Shown piece by piece: positions 17,824 through 26,430 of a stretch of DNA of 64,000 nt (its first letter is position 1; every line of letters starts with the position of its first letter). The notes beneath the pieces were generated by a model, which searched no databases, had not been told where the DNA came from, and saw nothing but the letters and a program-made list of their open reading frames with translations. The translations under genes and the position numbers were made by a program. Source of the DNA: a bacterium (lineage in GTDB: Bacteria > Bacillota > Clostridia > Oscillospirales > Ruminococcaceae); contig SFVK01000005.1 in the NCBI GenBank assembly GCA_004561545.1, positions 1 through 64,000 on the forward strand. Reading direction: 5' to 3'.

Positions 17824-19794
17824 ATGTCAGAAGAAATCATCACCGAAACCAACCGCGAGACGGCCACCGACCATGAATATGGCGGCGCCCAGATTCAGGT
17901 TCTGGAGGGGTTGGAGGCGGTCCGCAAGCGGCCCGGTATGTATATCGGGTCCACGGGTCCGTCCGGCCTGCACCACCTGGTCTATGAGATCGTGGACAAC
18001 GCCATCGATGAGGCCCTGGCCGGATACTGCACCCACATTGAGGTGAGCATCAAGCCGGGCAACATCATCGAGGTCAGCGACAACGGCCGCGGCATTCCGG
18101 TGGACATTCAGCCCAAGATGGGTATTCCCGCTGTGACGGTGGTCTATACCGTGCTGCACGCCGGCGGCAAGTTCGGCGGCGAAAATTCCGGCTACAAGGT
18201 GGCCGGCGGCCTGCACGGCGTGGGCGCCAGCGTGGTGAACGCCCTGAGCGAGTGGCTGGTGGTGCGCGTGCGCCGCGACGGCGCCGAGTATGAACAGCGG
18301 TTCCAGCGGGGAAAGCCGGACGGCGACCTGAAAAAGATCGGTCCCGCCGCGTCCACCGGAACCACCGTCACCTTCAAGCCGGACCCCGTCATGTTCACCG
18401 AGACGACGGTCTATGACTATGAAATTCTGCTCAAGCGCCTGCGGGAGGAGAGTTTCCTCAACGCGGGCGTGCGCATCACGCTGACCGACGAGCGCCCCGA
18501 GAGCATTGAGAAAAATGAGGGCGTGATCCCCCGGGAATCCATGTGCTATGAGGGCGGCATCCGCAGCTTTGTGCAGTATCTGCACGAAAAGCGGGACCTG
18601 GCCCCGCTCCATCCCCAGGTGATTTATATGAAGGGGGAGGCCAACGGCGCGGTGGCCGAGGTGGCGCTGCAATACTGCGACAGCTTTAATGAGCTGATGC
18701 TTTCCTTTGCCAATAACGTCCACACCCCCGAGGGCGGCACCCATGAGGAGGGCCTGAAAACCGCGCTGACCCGCGTGTTCAACGAGTTTGGCCGCGCCAA
18801 GGGATACCTGAAGGAAAAGGACGAGAACTGGCAGGGCAGCGATGTGCGCGAGGGGCTGATCGCGGTGGTCAGCGTCAAACTGCAGGAGGCCCAGTTTGAG
18901 GGCCAGACCAAGGCGAAGCTGGGCAACACCTATATCAAAACGCTGGTGTCCGGCATGGTGTACAACAAGCTGACCGAGTTCTTTGAGGAGAATCCGGCGG
19001 TGGCCAAGGTGATTTTTGAGAAGGTCACCCAGGCGGCCCGCGCCCGCGCGGCGGCCAAGAAGGCCCGCGACCTGGTGCGCCGCAAGAGCGCGCTGGAGAG
19101 CAACCGGATGCCGGGCAAGCTGGCGGACTGCCATGAGAAGGACCCCGCCAAGACCGAGATCTTTATCGTGGAGGGCGACTCTGCCGGCGGTTCCGCCAAG
19201 CAGGGGCGGGACTCCAACATTCAGGCCATTCTACCGCTGTGGGGCAAGATGCTCAACGTGGAGAAGGCCCGCGCCGACCGCATTTACGGCAACGACAAGC
19301 TGATGCCGGTGGTGACGGCGCTGGGAACCGGCATCGGGGATGAGTTTGACATCACCAAGGTGCGGTATCACAAGATTTTTATTATGGCGGATGCCGACGT
19401 GGACGGCTCCCATATCTGCACCCTGATGCTGACCTTCTTTTTCCGGTATATGCGGCCGCTGATTGAGCACGGCTATGTCTATGTGGCACAGCCGCCGCTG
19501 TTCAAGCTGCAAAAGGGAAACACCGTCAAGTATGCCTACAATGACGAGGAGATGAAGATCCTTTCGGCCCAGATGCCGGGCGCCAAGGTGAACCGGTACA
19601 AGGGCCTGGGTGAGATGAATCCCGATCAGCTGTGGGAAACCACCATGAACCCCGCAAACCGGGTGATTGTGCAGATTAAGATTGAGGACGCCGAGCGCGC
19701 CGATGAGGCGTTCAGCATCCTGATGGGCGAACAGGTGGAGCCCCGCAAACAGTTTATTGAGAAAAACGCCAAGTATGCGAATCTCGATGTGTGA
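17824..19794 (+). CDS. gyrB: DNA gyrase subunit B
   Basis: The 656-residue ATPase subunit has the GHKL ATP site (EIVDNAIDEA, DNGRGIPVD, GGLHGVGASVVNALS), the transducer domain and the TOPRIM domain (EGDSAGGSAKQGRD, MADADVDGSHI), and the C-terminal RYKGLGEMNPDQLWETTM block. With GyrA it adds negative supercoils. It follows remB in the origin operon. A 627-bp repeat-filled gap separates it from gyrA, which is unusual because the two genes are generally close. Confidence 0.97.
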   Translation: MSEEIITETNRETATDHEYGGAQIQVLEGLEAVRKRPGMYIGSTGPSGLHHLVYEIVDNAIDEALAGYCTHIEVSIKPGNIIEVSDNGRGIPVDIQPKMGIPAVTVVYTVLHAGGKFGGENSGYKVAGGLHGVGASVVNALSEWLVVRVRRDGAEYEQRFQRGKPDGDLKKIGPAASTGTTVTFKPDPVMFTETTVYDYEILLKRLREESFLNAGVRITLTDERPESIEKNEGVIPRESMCYEGGIRSFVQYLHEKRDLAPLHPQVIYMKGEANGAVAEVALQYCDSFNELMLSFANNVHTPEGGTHEEGLKTALTRVFNEFGRAKGYLKEKDENWQGSDVREGLIAVVSVKLQEAQFEGQTKAKLGNTYIKTLVSGMVYNKLTEFFEENPAVAKVIFEKVTQAARARAAAKKARDLVRRKSALESNRMPGKLADCHEKDPAKTEIFIVEGDSAGGSAKQGRDSNIQAILPLWGKMLNVEKARADRIYGNDKLMPVVTALGTGIGDEFDITKVRYHKIFIMADADVDGSHICTLMLTFFFRYMRPLIEHGYVYVAQPPLFKLQKGNTVKYAYNDEEMKILSAQMPGAKVNRYKGLGEMNPDQLWETTMNPANRVIVQIKIEDAERADEAFSILMGEQVEPRKQFIEKNAKYANLDV

Positions 19795-19812
19795 GGACGG
19801 GGAGAGTTGGGT

Positions 19813-19880
19813 GTTCTTTCTTGAAAGAAAGAACCAAAGAACGTTCAAACAAAATCGAACATACGTTCGATTTTAGAATA
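19813..19880 (+). repeat. Palindromic repeat family 2, copy 1
   Basis: Two linked palindromes, TTCTTTCTTGAAAGAAAGAA and AAAATCGAAC-ATAC-GTTCGATTTT, separated by CCAAAGAACGTTCAAAC. The same arrangement recurs inverted at 26337-26401. It directly follows the gyrB stop and may act as its terminator. Confidence 0.8.
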
Positions 19881-19924
19881 AAATAAAATACGAGAGAGCG
19901 ATTCAGAAAAGCCGGGCGGATTCT

Positions 19925-20278
19925 GGACGGGGCGGACCTGTTTTGTGGTCAAAAGAGGTTCCAGAAAAGTCCCGGAGGTAAGATTCAGCCGGTGCCTTCT
20001 ATCAATGCCTGCCGAGCGCGGGCAACCAATTTTGGAACAATCGCTGCAAAAGGGCAGACGGCATCCGGGGCGGGGCGTTACTCTTTTGTGACCAAAAGAG
20101 TAACCAGAAAAGTCCCGCTGTTTCGACGCAGCGGACCCCGAGCAGGGGGACCCGTCCCCCTGCACCCCCAAAGAGGTTAAAAATTTTGAATTTCACCCCA
20201 AAAGCCACGACCGGACGGCTTTTGGGACGAAATCCAAAATTTTTGTTTGAATAAATGCCCGCCTTAGCGGACATTTCC
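19925..20278 (+). repeat. Composite palindromic repeat, copy B (long form)
   Basis: From 20050 to 20278 it matches copy A (12837-13063) almost base for base, including the TTACTCTTTTG palindrome and the terminal GCCCGCC-TTA-GCGGAC hairpin. Before that, 19930-20048 carries a second module (TGGTCAAAAGAGG, CAGAAAAGTC, GGAGGTAAGAT, CGCGGGCAACCAATTT, GGAACAATCGCTGC) shared with copy C. The gyrB-gyrA gap is therefore nearly all repeat plus the gyrA promoter. Confidence 0.8.
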
Positions 20279-20304
20279 TGAATTTGGGGAAAGGCTGTAC
20301 TGTT

Positions 20305-20333
20305 TTGTTTATATCGCTTTTACGTTATATTTT
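20305..20333 (+). promoter_or_regulatory. Promoter of gyrA
   Basis: TTGTTT (20305-20310), 17-base spacer, TATTTT (20328-20333) with A/T-rich surroundings. It would produce an ~80-base leader containing the left inverted repeat. Confidence 0.5.
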
Positions 20334-20343
20334 ATATATTTCT

Positions 20344-20392
20344 GTTTGAAAGTTTTTTCGCCGAGGCCTTTTTTTCAAAAAAGGCCGGAAAA
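20344..20392 (+). repeat. Left arm of the inverted repeat around gyrA
   Basis: Forty-nine bases, containing GTTTTTTCGCCGAGG and the hairpin GGCCTTTTTTT-CAAAAAAGGCC. Its reverse complement recurs at 22982-23030, just after gyrA, with only about three differences (one missing base, one extra T). It lies in the 5' untranslated region, 29 bases before the start codon. Confidence 0.88.
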
Positions 20393-20421
20393 CCCCCGTA
20401 ATAAACGAAAAGGTGAATTGA

Positions 20422-22980
20422 ATGGAAGAAAATGTTATCATGGTGCCCGGCTCGGGCACCAAGGTGATTGTGCGGGACGTGAAGCAGGAGATTGAGACGG
20501 CGTTTCTTGATTACTCGATGTCCGTCATTGTATCCCGTGCCCTGCCCGATGTGCGGGACGGCCTGAAACCGGTCCACCGCCGCATCCTGTACACCATGCA
20601 TGAGCGCGGCAACGATCCCGGCCACCCCTACCGCAAATCCGCCGACACCGTCGGCGCGGTGCTGGGCTCCTACCATCCCCACGGCGACGCCAGCGTCTAT
20701 GACGCCATGGTTCGTCTGGCACAGGACTTCAGCCTGCGCTATCCCCTGGTGGACGGCCAGGGCAACTTTGGTTCGGTGGACGGCGACCCCCCTGCCGCCT
20801 ACCGTTACACCGAGGCCCGTATGTCCAAAATTGCCTGCGAGATGCTCACCGACATCGAGAAGGACACCATCGACTGGGACCCCAACTTTGACGAGACCAA
20901 GAAGGAGCCCCACGTTCTGCCCAGCCGCTTCCCCAACCTGCTGGTCAACGGCAGCCAGGGCATTGCGGTGGGCATGGCCACCAACATTCCGCCCCATAAC
21001 CTGAGGGAAATTGTGGGCGGCATGGTCGCCCTGATCGACAACCCCGACATTGACCTGGCCGGGCTGATGGAATTTATCAAAGGCCCCGACTTCCCCACCG
21101 GCGGCGTCATCATGGGCCGCAGCGGCATCCGCGCCGCCTACGCCACCGGCCGCGGCAAAATCACGCTGCGCGGCCGCGCCGAGATTGTGGAGAAGAAAAA
21201 CGGCCGGTTTGAGATTGTCATTACCGAGATCCCCTATATGGTCAACAAGACCCGGCTGCTGGAATCCATCGGCGACCTGGTCAAGGACAAGCGCATCGAG
21301 GGCATCAGCGACCTGAACGACCTGTCCTCCAGCCGCACCGGCATGAAGATTGTGGTGGAGGTCAAAAAGGACGCCAATCCCCAGGTGGTGCTCAACCAGC
21401 TCTACCGCTTCACCCAGCTGCAGGATACCGTGGGCGTTATCATGCTGGCGCTGGACGACGGCGTGCCCAAGATCATGAGCCTGAAAACCATGATGCAGCG
21501 GTATCTGGACTTCCAGTTCCAGGTGATCCGCCGCCGCACCGCGTTTGAGCTGAAAAAGGCCCAGGACCGGGAACACATCCTGGAGGGCCTGCGCAAGGCC
21601 GTGGACATTGTGGATGATATCATCGCCACCATCCGCGCCTGCAAGGGCGGTTTCGCCGAGGCCAAGGCCGCCATTATGGAGAAGTTCGGCTTTGACGATC
21701 CCCAGGCCGACGCCATTGTTAAATTGCAGCTGGGCCGCCTGGCCGGGCTGGAAATCCTTAAAATTGACGAGGAGCTGGGCCAGCTGCGTGCCGCCATCGC
21801 CAACTACAAGGACATTCTTTCCAACGACAGCCATACCATGGAGATTGTCAAGACCGATCTTCAGGCACTGGCCGACAAGTACGGCGACGAGCGCCGCACC
21901 TCCATTGAGTCGGTGTCCGGCGAGGTGGACATCGAGGACCTGATCCCCGAGGAGACCTGCGTCTTTACGCTGACCCATGAGGGCTATATCAAGCGCACCG
22001 CCGCCGACACCTACACCGCCCAGAACCGCGGCGGCCGCGGCGTGGCCGGCATGACCCAGAAGGACAACGACTTTACCGAGGAGCTGTTCATCGGGTCCAC
22101 CCATGATTTTATGCTCTTTATGACCAACAAGGGCCGCGTCTACCGCCTGAAGGGATACCAGGTGGCGGAGGGCAGCCGCACCGCCAAGGGCACCCACATT
22201 GCCAATCTGTTCCCACTGCAGGAGGGCGAAAAGGTCACCATCATGATGCGCCAGCCCGCCAATATGGACGAGGACAGCAGCTATATCACCATGGTGACCC
22301 GTCAGGGCCTGATCAAGCGCACGCCGCTGTCCCAGTTCCGAAACATCCGCAAGGCGGGCCTCAACGCCATCGCCCTCAATGAGGATGATGAGCTGGTCTG
22401 GTGCCACCTGACCGGAGGCGAGGACGAGCTGATTGTGGCCACCCATGACGGCGCCGCCCTCCATTTCAGCGAGGCGGGCGCCCGCGCCATGGGCCGCACC
22501 GGCCACGGCGTGCGGGTCATCAAGCTGCGGGACGGCGATTATGTGGTGGGCGTGGGCGTTTGCCGCCCCGGCGCCACCGTGCTGACCGTGTCGGAGGACG
22601 GCAAGGGACGGCGCAGCCTGATCGACGATTACCGCATCACCAAGCGCGGCGGCCTGGGCATCCGCAACTATTCGCGGGGCAACGTGGCCGGCATCAAGAT
22701 TGTGGACGACACCGACGACCTGATCCTCATCAGCCAGGACGGCATTCTGATCCGCCTGCACGCCGATGACATCAACATCCAGTCCCGGTACGGCAGCGGC
22801 GTGCGGGTCATGCGGCTGATGAACAACGACAAGGTGGCGGTGCTGGCCCGCGTGGACCGCGATGCCACCGCCGAGACCGCCAAGCCCGAGGAGGACGGCG
22901 AGGCTGACCCCACCCCCGAGGAGCTGGAGGCCATTGCCGCCGCCGAAGCGGCGGAAGAAGCCGGCGAGGATGAGGAATAA
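20422..22980 (+). CDS. gyrA: DNA gyrase subunit A
   Basis: The 852-residue breakage-reunion subunit has SVIVSRALPDVRDGLKPVHR, the quinolone-pocket region YHPHGDASVYDAMVRLAQ (Ser position occupied by Ala in the HGDAS motif, as in many Gram-positives), the catalytic Tyr in AAYRYTEARMS, and a six-blade C-terminal domain with the GyrA-box-like QNRGGRGV (about residue 535). An acidic tail (Glu/Asp/Ala-rich) ends the protein. Flanked on both sides by the two arms of a 49-bp inverted repeat. Start ATG follows AAAGGTGAATTGA. Confidence 0.97.
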   Translation: MEENVIMVPGSGTKVIVRDVKQEIETAFLDYSMSVIVSRALPDVRDGLKPVHRRILYTMHERGNDPGHPYRKSADTVGAVLGSYHPHGDASVYDAMVRLAQDFSLRYPLVDGQGNFGSVDGDPPAAYRYTEARMSKIACEMLTDIEKDTIDWDPNFDETKKEPHVLPSRFPNLLVNGSQGIAVGMATNIPPHNLREIVGGMVALIDNPDIDLAGLMEFIKGPDFPTGGVIMGRSGIRAAYATGRGKITLRGRAEIVEKKNGRFEIVITEIPYMVNKTRLLESIGDLVKDKRIEGISDLNDLSSSRTGMKIVVEVKKDANPQVVLNQLYRFTQLQDTVGVIMLALDDGVPKIMSLKTMMQRYLDFQFQVIRRRTAFELKKAQDREHILEGLRKAVDIVDDIIATIRACKGGFAEAKAAIMEKFGFDDPQADAIVKLQLGRLAGLEILKIDEELGQLRAAIANYKDILSNDSHTMEIVKTDLQALADKYGDERRTSIESVSGEVDIEDLIPEETCVFTLTHEGYIKRTAADTYTAQNRGGRGVAGMTQKDNDFTEELFIGSTHDFMLFMTNKGRVYRLKGYQVAEGSRTAKGTHIANLFPLQEGEKVTIMMRQPANMDEDSSYITMVTRQGLIKRTPLSQFRNIRKAGLNAIALNEDDELVWCHLTGGEDELIVATHDGAALHFSEAGARAMGRTGHGVRVIKLRDGDYVVGVGVCRPGATVLTVSEDGKGRRSLIDDYRITKRGGLGIRNYSRGNVAGIKIVDDTDDLILISQDGILIRLHADDINIQSRYGSGVRVMRLMNNDKVAVLARVDRDATAETAKPEEDGEADPTPEELEAIAAAEAAEEAGEDEE

Positions 22981-22981
22981 T

Positions 22982-23030
22982 TTTTCCGGCCTTTTTTGAA
23001 AAAAAAGGCCTCGGCGAAAAAACTTTAAAC
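22982..23030 (-). repeat. Right arm of the inverted repeat around gyrA
   Basis: Reverse complement of 20344-20392, starting one base after the gyrA stop. It contains the GGCCTTTTTT-GAAA-AAAAGGCC hairpin, which may serve as the gyrA terminator. Confidence 0.88.
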
Positions 23031-23050
23031 AAGATCAATTATAAAAAAGG

Positions 23051-23091
23051 AAAGGCCCTGCGCGGATGGTGAAGCATCGCGCAGGGCCTTT
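23051..23091 (-). terminator. Terminator of the parB-serS transcript
   Basis: Stem AAAGGCCCTGCGCG with its complement around a 13-base loop, followed on the minus strand by TTTCCTTTTTT. Confidence 0.85.
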
Positions 23092-23108
23092 GTTATGGAA
23101 GAAATTTG

Positions 23109-24419
23109 TTATTTTTGATCCTTGGGGATGAGCACGCTCTTGCCGCCCATATACGGCTGGAGCACGGCGGGAATGGTGACGCTGCCGTCGGCCTGGAGAT
23201 GGTTTTCCAGGAAGGCGATGAGCATCCGGGGCGGGGCCACGCAGGTGTTGTTCAGCGTATGGGCCAGCTGGGTCTTGCCGTTCTCATCCTTATAGCGGAT
23301 GCGCAGGCGGCGGGCCTGAGCATCGCCCAGGTTGGAGCAGCTGCAAACCTCAAAGTACTTCTGCTGGCGGGGGCTCCAGGCCTCGATATCGCAGCTCTTC
23401 ACCTTCAGGTCGGCCAAATCGCCGGAGCAGCACTCCAGCTGGCGGACGGGGATTTCCAGCGAGCGGAACAGCTCCACCGAGTTGTGCCACAGATTGTCAT
23501 ACCACTTCATGCTGTCCTCGGGCTTGCAGACGACGATCATCTCCTGCTTCTCGAACTGGTGAATGCGGTAGACGCCGCGCTCCTCGATGCCGTGGGCGCC
23601 CTTCTCCTTGCGGAAGCAGGGGCTGTAACTGGTCAGCGTCAGCGGCAGCTTGGCGCCGTCGATGGTCTGGTCAATGAACCGGCCAATCATGGAGTGCTCC
23701 GAGGTGCCGATCAGATACAGATCCTCGCCCTCAATCTTGTACATCATGGCGTCCATCTCGGGGAAGGACATGACGCCCTGCACCACGTTGCCGTGGATCA
23801 TAAAGGGGGGAATCACATAGGTGAAGCCCTTGTCGATCATAAAATCGCGGGCGTAGGCCAGCACCGCCTCGTGCAGGCGGGCAATGTCGCCCAGAAGATA
23901 GTAGAAGCCGTTGCCGGACACACGACCCGCAGCGTCCAGGTCGATGCCGTCAAAGCTCTCCATGATGTCCACATGGTACGGGATGGGATAGTCCGGCACC
24001 ACCGGCTCGCCAAAGCGCTGGACCTCCACGTTGCAGCTGTCGTCCGGGCCGATGGGCACGCTGGGGTCGATCATCTGGGGGATGGTGTACATGATCTGTT
24101 TGATCTTTTCCTGCAGCTCGGCTTCGCGGGTTTCCAGCTCCTTCAGCCGGTCGGCCTGGGCGGTGACCTGCTTCTTGATTTCCTCCGCCTCGGCGGCCTT
24201 GGAGGGGTCCTTTTTGGCCTGGCCCATCAGCATACCGATCTGCTTGGATAGCTTGTTGCGGTTGGCGCGCAGCGCGTCGCCCTCGCCGATGGCGGCGCGG
24301 TACTCGGCGTCCAGCGCAATGACCTCATCCACTAAGGGAAGCTTTTCGTCCTGGAATTTCTTTTTGATATTCTCCTTGACCTCATCGGGATGCTCGCGGA
24401 CAAAACGAATGTCTAACAT
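23109..24419 (-). CDS. serS: Seryl-tRNA synthetase
   Basis: The 436-residue class II synthetase has the N-terminal two-helix coiled-coil arm (about residues 30-110, rich in Lys/Glu/Ala) and the catalytic domain with motif 1 (near FMIHGNVVQGVMSFPEM), motif 2 (SPCFRKEKGAHGIEERGVYRIHQF in its key parts FRKE and RIHQFEK) and motif 3 (LNNTCVAPPRMLIAFLENH). It charges tRNA-Ser. It lies 24 bases behind parB and probably shares its transcript. Confidence 0.96.
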   Translation of the reverse strand: MLDIRFVREHPDEVKENIKKKFQDEKLPLVDEVIALDAEYRAAIGEGDALRANRNKLSKQIGMLMGQAKKDPSKAAEAEEIKKQVTAQADRLKELETREAELQEKIKQIMYTIPQMIDPSVPIGPDDSCNVEVQRFGEPVVPDYPIPYHVDIMESFDGIDLDAAGRVSGNGFYYLLGDIARLHEAVLAYARDFMIDKGFTYVIPPFMIHGNVVQGVMSFPEMDAMMYKIEGEDLYLIGTSEHSMIGRFIDQTIDGAKLPLTLTSYSPCFRKEKGAHGIEERGVYRIHQFEKQEMIVVCKPEDSMKWYDNLWHNSVELFRSLEIPVRQLECCSGDLADLKVKSCDIEAWSPRQQKYFEVCSCSNLGDAQARRLRIRYKDENGKTQLAHTLNNTCVAPPRMLIAFLENHLQADGSVTIPAVLQPYMGGKSVLIPKDQK

Positions 24420-24443
24420 GATTCCAAAATCCTTTCCTCTGTC

Positions 24444-25328
24444 TTATTTGTTTTCGGGGTCATACTGGCCCAGTAACCCGGCGAACTGCCGGAGCTGATC
24501 ATCGGAGTAAAACGCAATGTGCAAGGTGCCCTTGCCGTCCTTGTAGTCCACCCGGACCTCGCTGCCCGTCACTTCCCGGAGGGCGGCTTCCACCTCGGCG
24601 GCCAGCACCGGGCGGGTGAAGGCATCCTCCTGTTTGGGGGGCTTGGGGGGCCGGGACAGCTTGCGGCACAGCGATTCTGTCTGGCGCACGTTGAGGCCCC
24701 TGGCCGCGACCTGATCGGCGGCGGCGGTCATCAGCTCCTCGCTGGCAAGGCCCAGAATCGCCTTGGCGTGGCCGGCGCTGATGGCCCCGGTGCGCACCTG
24801 CTCCCGCACCGGCTCGGGCAGGGTGAGCAGACGCATCGAGTTGGCGATGGCGCTGCGGCTCTTGCCCAGGCGGTTGGCGGCCTCCTCCTGGGTCAGGCCA
24901 TAGCGGTCAATGAGCTGGCGGCATCCCTCGGCCACCTCGATGGGGTCCAGGTCCTCCCGCTGCAGGTTCTCGATGAGGGCCAGCGCGGCGGCCTGCTCGT
25001 CGGTGACTTCCTTGACCAGAACCGGAACCTCCTCCAGCCCCGCCATGCGGGCGGCGCGCCACCGGCGCTCCCCCGCGATGATGATGTAGCCCGGCCCCGC
25101 CTTTTTGGGGCGCACCGCGATGGGCTGCAGCAGGCCGTTCTCGGCAATGCTGGCGGACAGGGCCGCCAGCGCTTCCTCGTCAAAGTTCTTGCGGGGCTGG
25201 TCGGGGTCCGGCTCAATCTCCCGCAGGGGCAGCCTTGTCACCTCGGACTCGGCGCCCTCCTCGGGGGGCAGATCCTCAAACAGACTGTCCAGCCCTTTGC
25301 CCAGACCGCCCAGCTTGCGTTTTGCCAT
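24444..25328 (-). CDS. parB: Chromosome partitioning protein ParB (Spo0J)
   Basis: The 294-residue CTP-dependent clamp begins AKRKLGGLGKGLDSLFED, then the ParB/sulfiredoxin-like CTPase domain (PDQPRKNFDEEAL, NGLLQPIAVRP, IIAGERRWRAARMAG with the GERRxRA motif), the KorB-type helix-turn-helix (LTQEEAANRLGKSRSAIANSMRLL) and a C-terminal dimer domain. It loads on parS and spreads; two parS sites lie nearby. It is 30 bases downstream of parA. Confidence 0.95.
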   Translation of the reverse strand: MAKRKLGGLGKGLDSLFEDLPPEEGAESEVTRLPLREIEPDPDQPRKNFDEEALAALSASIAENGLLQPIAVRPKKAGPGYIIIAGERRWRAARMAGLEEVPVLVKEVTDEQAAALALIENLQREDLDPIEVAEGCRQLIDRYGLTQEEAANRLGKSRSAIANSMRLLTLPEPVREQVRTGAISAGHAKAILGLASEELMTAAADQVAARGLNVRQTESLCRKLSRPPKPPKQEDAFTRPVLAAEVEAALREVTGSEVRVDYKDGKGTLHIAFYSDDQLRQFAGLLGQYDPENK

Positions 25329-25358
25329 GGATGCTCACTTCCTCCCTCACGGCGGGGG

Positions 25359-26126
25359 TTATTCCCGCTCGTTGTTCTGCAAAAATTCCCGCGCCATGGC
25401 CATGTAGGCGTCGCTGCCCTTGCCGTTTGGCTCATAGAAGTTGATGGGCATCCCAAAGCTGGGCGCTTCGCTCAGCCGCACCGTGCGGGGCACCACCGTC
25501 TTGTAGACCTTGTCGCCGTAATACTTCTTGACCTGGGCCACCACCTGCATCGTCAGGTTGAACCGGCCGGAATACATGGTAAAGACCACGCCCTCGATGT
25601 CCAGATACCGGTTGTACTTTTTGCGCACAATCTTGAGGGTATTCATCAGCTCGGACAACCCTTCCAGCGCGTAGTATTCGCACTGGATGGGGATGAGCAC
25701 TGTGTCGCAGGCGCACAAGCCGTTGATGGTCAGCAAATCCAGCGAGGGCGGGCAGTCAATGAAGATGTAATCATAGAGCGGCACCACCGGCGCCAGAACA
25801 TTGCGCAGCCGGTTTTCGCGCCGGGGCAGCTGAACCAGCTCCACCACGGCGCCCGCCAACTGGGTGTTGGAGGGGATGAGGTCGGCATTAAAATTGGTGT
25901 GGACGATGGCCTGACGCACATCGTCGTCATCAATCAGACAGGTGTAGATGTTGGATTCGGCACTCTTTTTGGCCACGCCGTAGCCCGAGGTGGTGTTGCC
26001 CTGGGGGTCCAGGTCCACCACCAGCACCTTTTTGCCCAGCGCCGCAACGCAGGAAGACAGGTTGACGCAGGTGGTGGTTTTGCCCACGCCGCCCTTCTGA
26101 TTTGCAATTGCAACGACCTTTGCCAT
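25359..26126 (-). CDS. parA: Chromosome partitioning ATPase ParA (Soj)
   Basis: The 255-residue deviant Walker ATPase has KGGVGKTTTCVNL (signature Lys plus P-loop), DLDPQGNTTSGYG (A' motif) and FIDCPPSLDLLTINGL (Walker B). It drives origin segregation with ParB and regulates DnaA in relatives. ATG at 26126 after AGGAGGGAAAAACC gives the normal N-terminus AKVVAIANQ; the frame's earlier ATG (26159) overlaps a TGC-TATAAT extended -10 box (26159-26164), which is the likely promoter. Confidence 0.95.
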   Translation of the reverse strand: MAKVVAIANQKGGVGKTTTCVNLSSCVAALGKKVLVVDLDPQGNTTSGYGVAKKSAESNIYTCLIDDDDVRQAIVHTNFNADLIPSNTQLAGAVVELVQLPRRENRLRNVLAPVVPLYDYIFIDCPPSLDLLTINGLCACDTVLIPIQCEYYALEGLSELMNTLKIVRKKYNRYLDIEGVVFTMYSGRFNLTMQVVAQVKKYYGDKVYKTVVPRTVRLSEAPSFGMPINFYEPNGKGSDAYMAMAREFLQNNERE

Positions 26127-26217
26127 GGTTTTTCCCTCCTGTTCAGACGTCTTTTTCAATTATAGCATAGTTTGCCCCCAATAAAAAGGGCTGTGACCGA
26201 AAAAGTTGCGCCGATTT

Positions 26218-26233
26218 TGTTCCACGTGGAACA
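26218..26233. other. parS site, fully palindromic
   Basis: TGTTCCACGTGGAACA, a perfect 16-bp palindrome that is the symmetrical form of the ParB binding site, between parA and the second ParB gene, about 13 kb from dnaA. Confidence 0.92.
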
Positions 26234-26336
26234 AAAAAAGCCCAGAGCCGGGCCATCCCCCGCTCTGAGCCTTGCTCTCTTCCCCATGCCTTTTCTTAAT
26301 CCCTCTCTCCTTTGCCTGTCACTTTCATTCTCCAAT

Positions 26337-26401
26337 TTTATAAAATCGAACAAGGTTCGATTTTGTTTCAAAGTTCTTTGGTTCTTTCTTTCAAGAAAGA
26401 A
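26337..26401 (-). repeat. Palindromic repeat family 2, copy 2 (inverted)
   Basis: AAAATCGAAC-AAG-GTTCGATTTT, a spacer with CAAAGTTCTTTGG, then TTCTTTCTTTCAAGAAAGAA: the reverse complement of 19813-19880 with a few changes. It follows the stop of the second ParB gene by 30 bases, just as copy 1 follows gyrB. Confidence 0.8.
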
Positions 26402-26430
26402 TCCCCCTCGTCCCCCCGTTCCCCCGTCCC

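Noticed and set aside
20332..22761. 809-codon open frame opposite gyrA
   Set aside because: Shadow frame; gyrA on the plus strand has all motifs.
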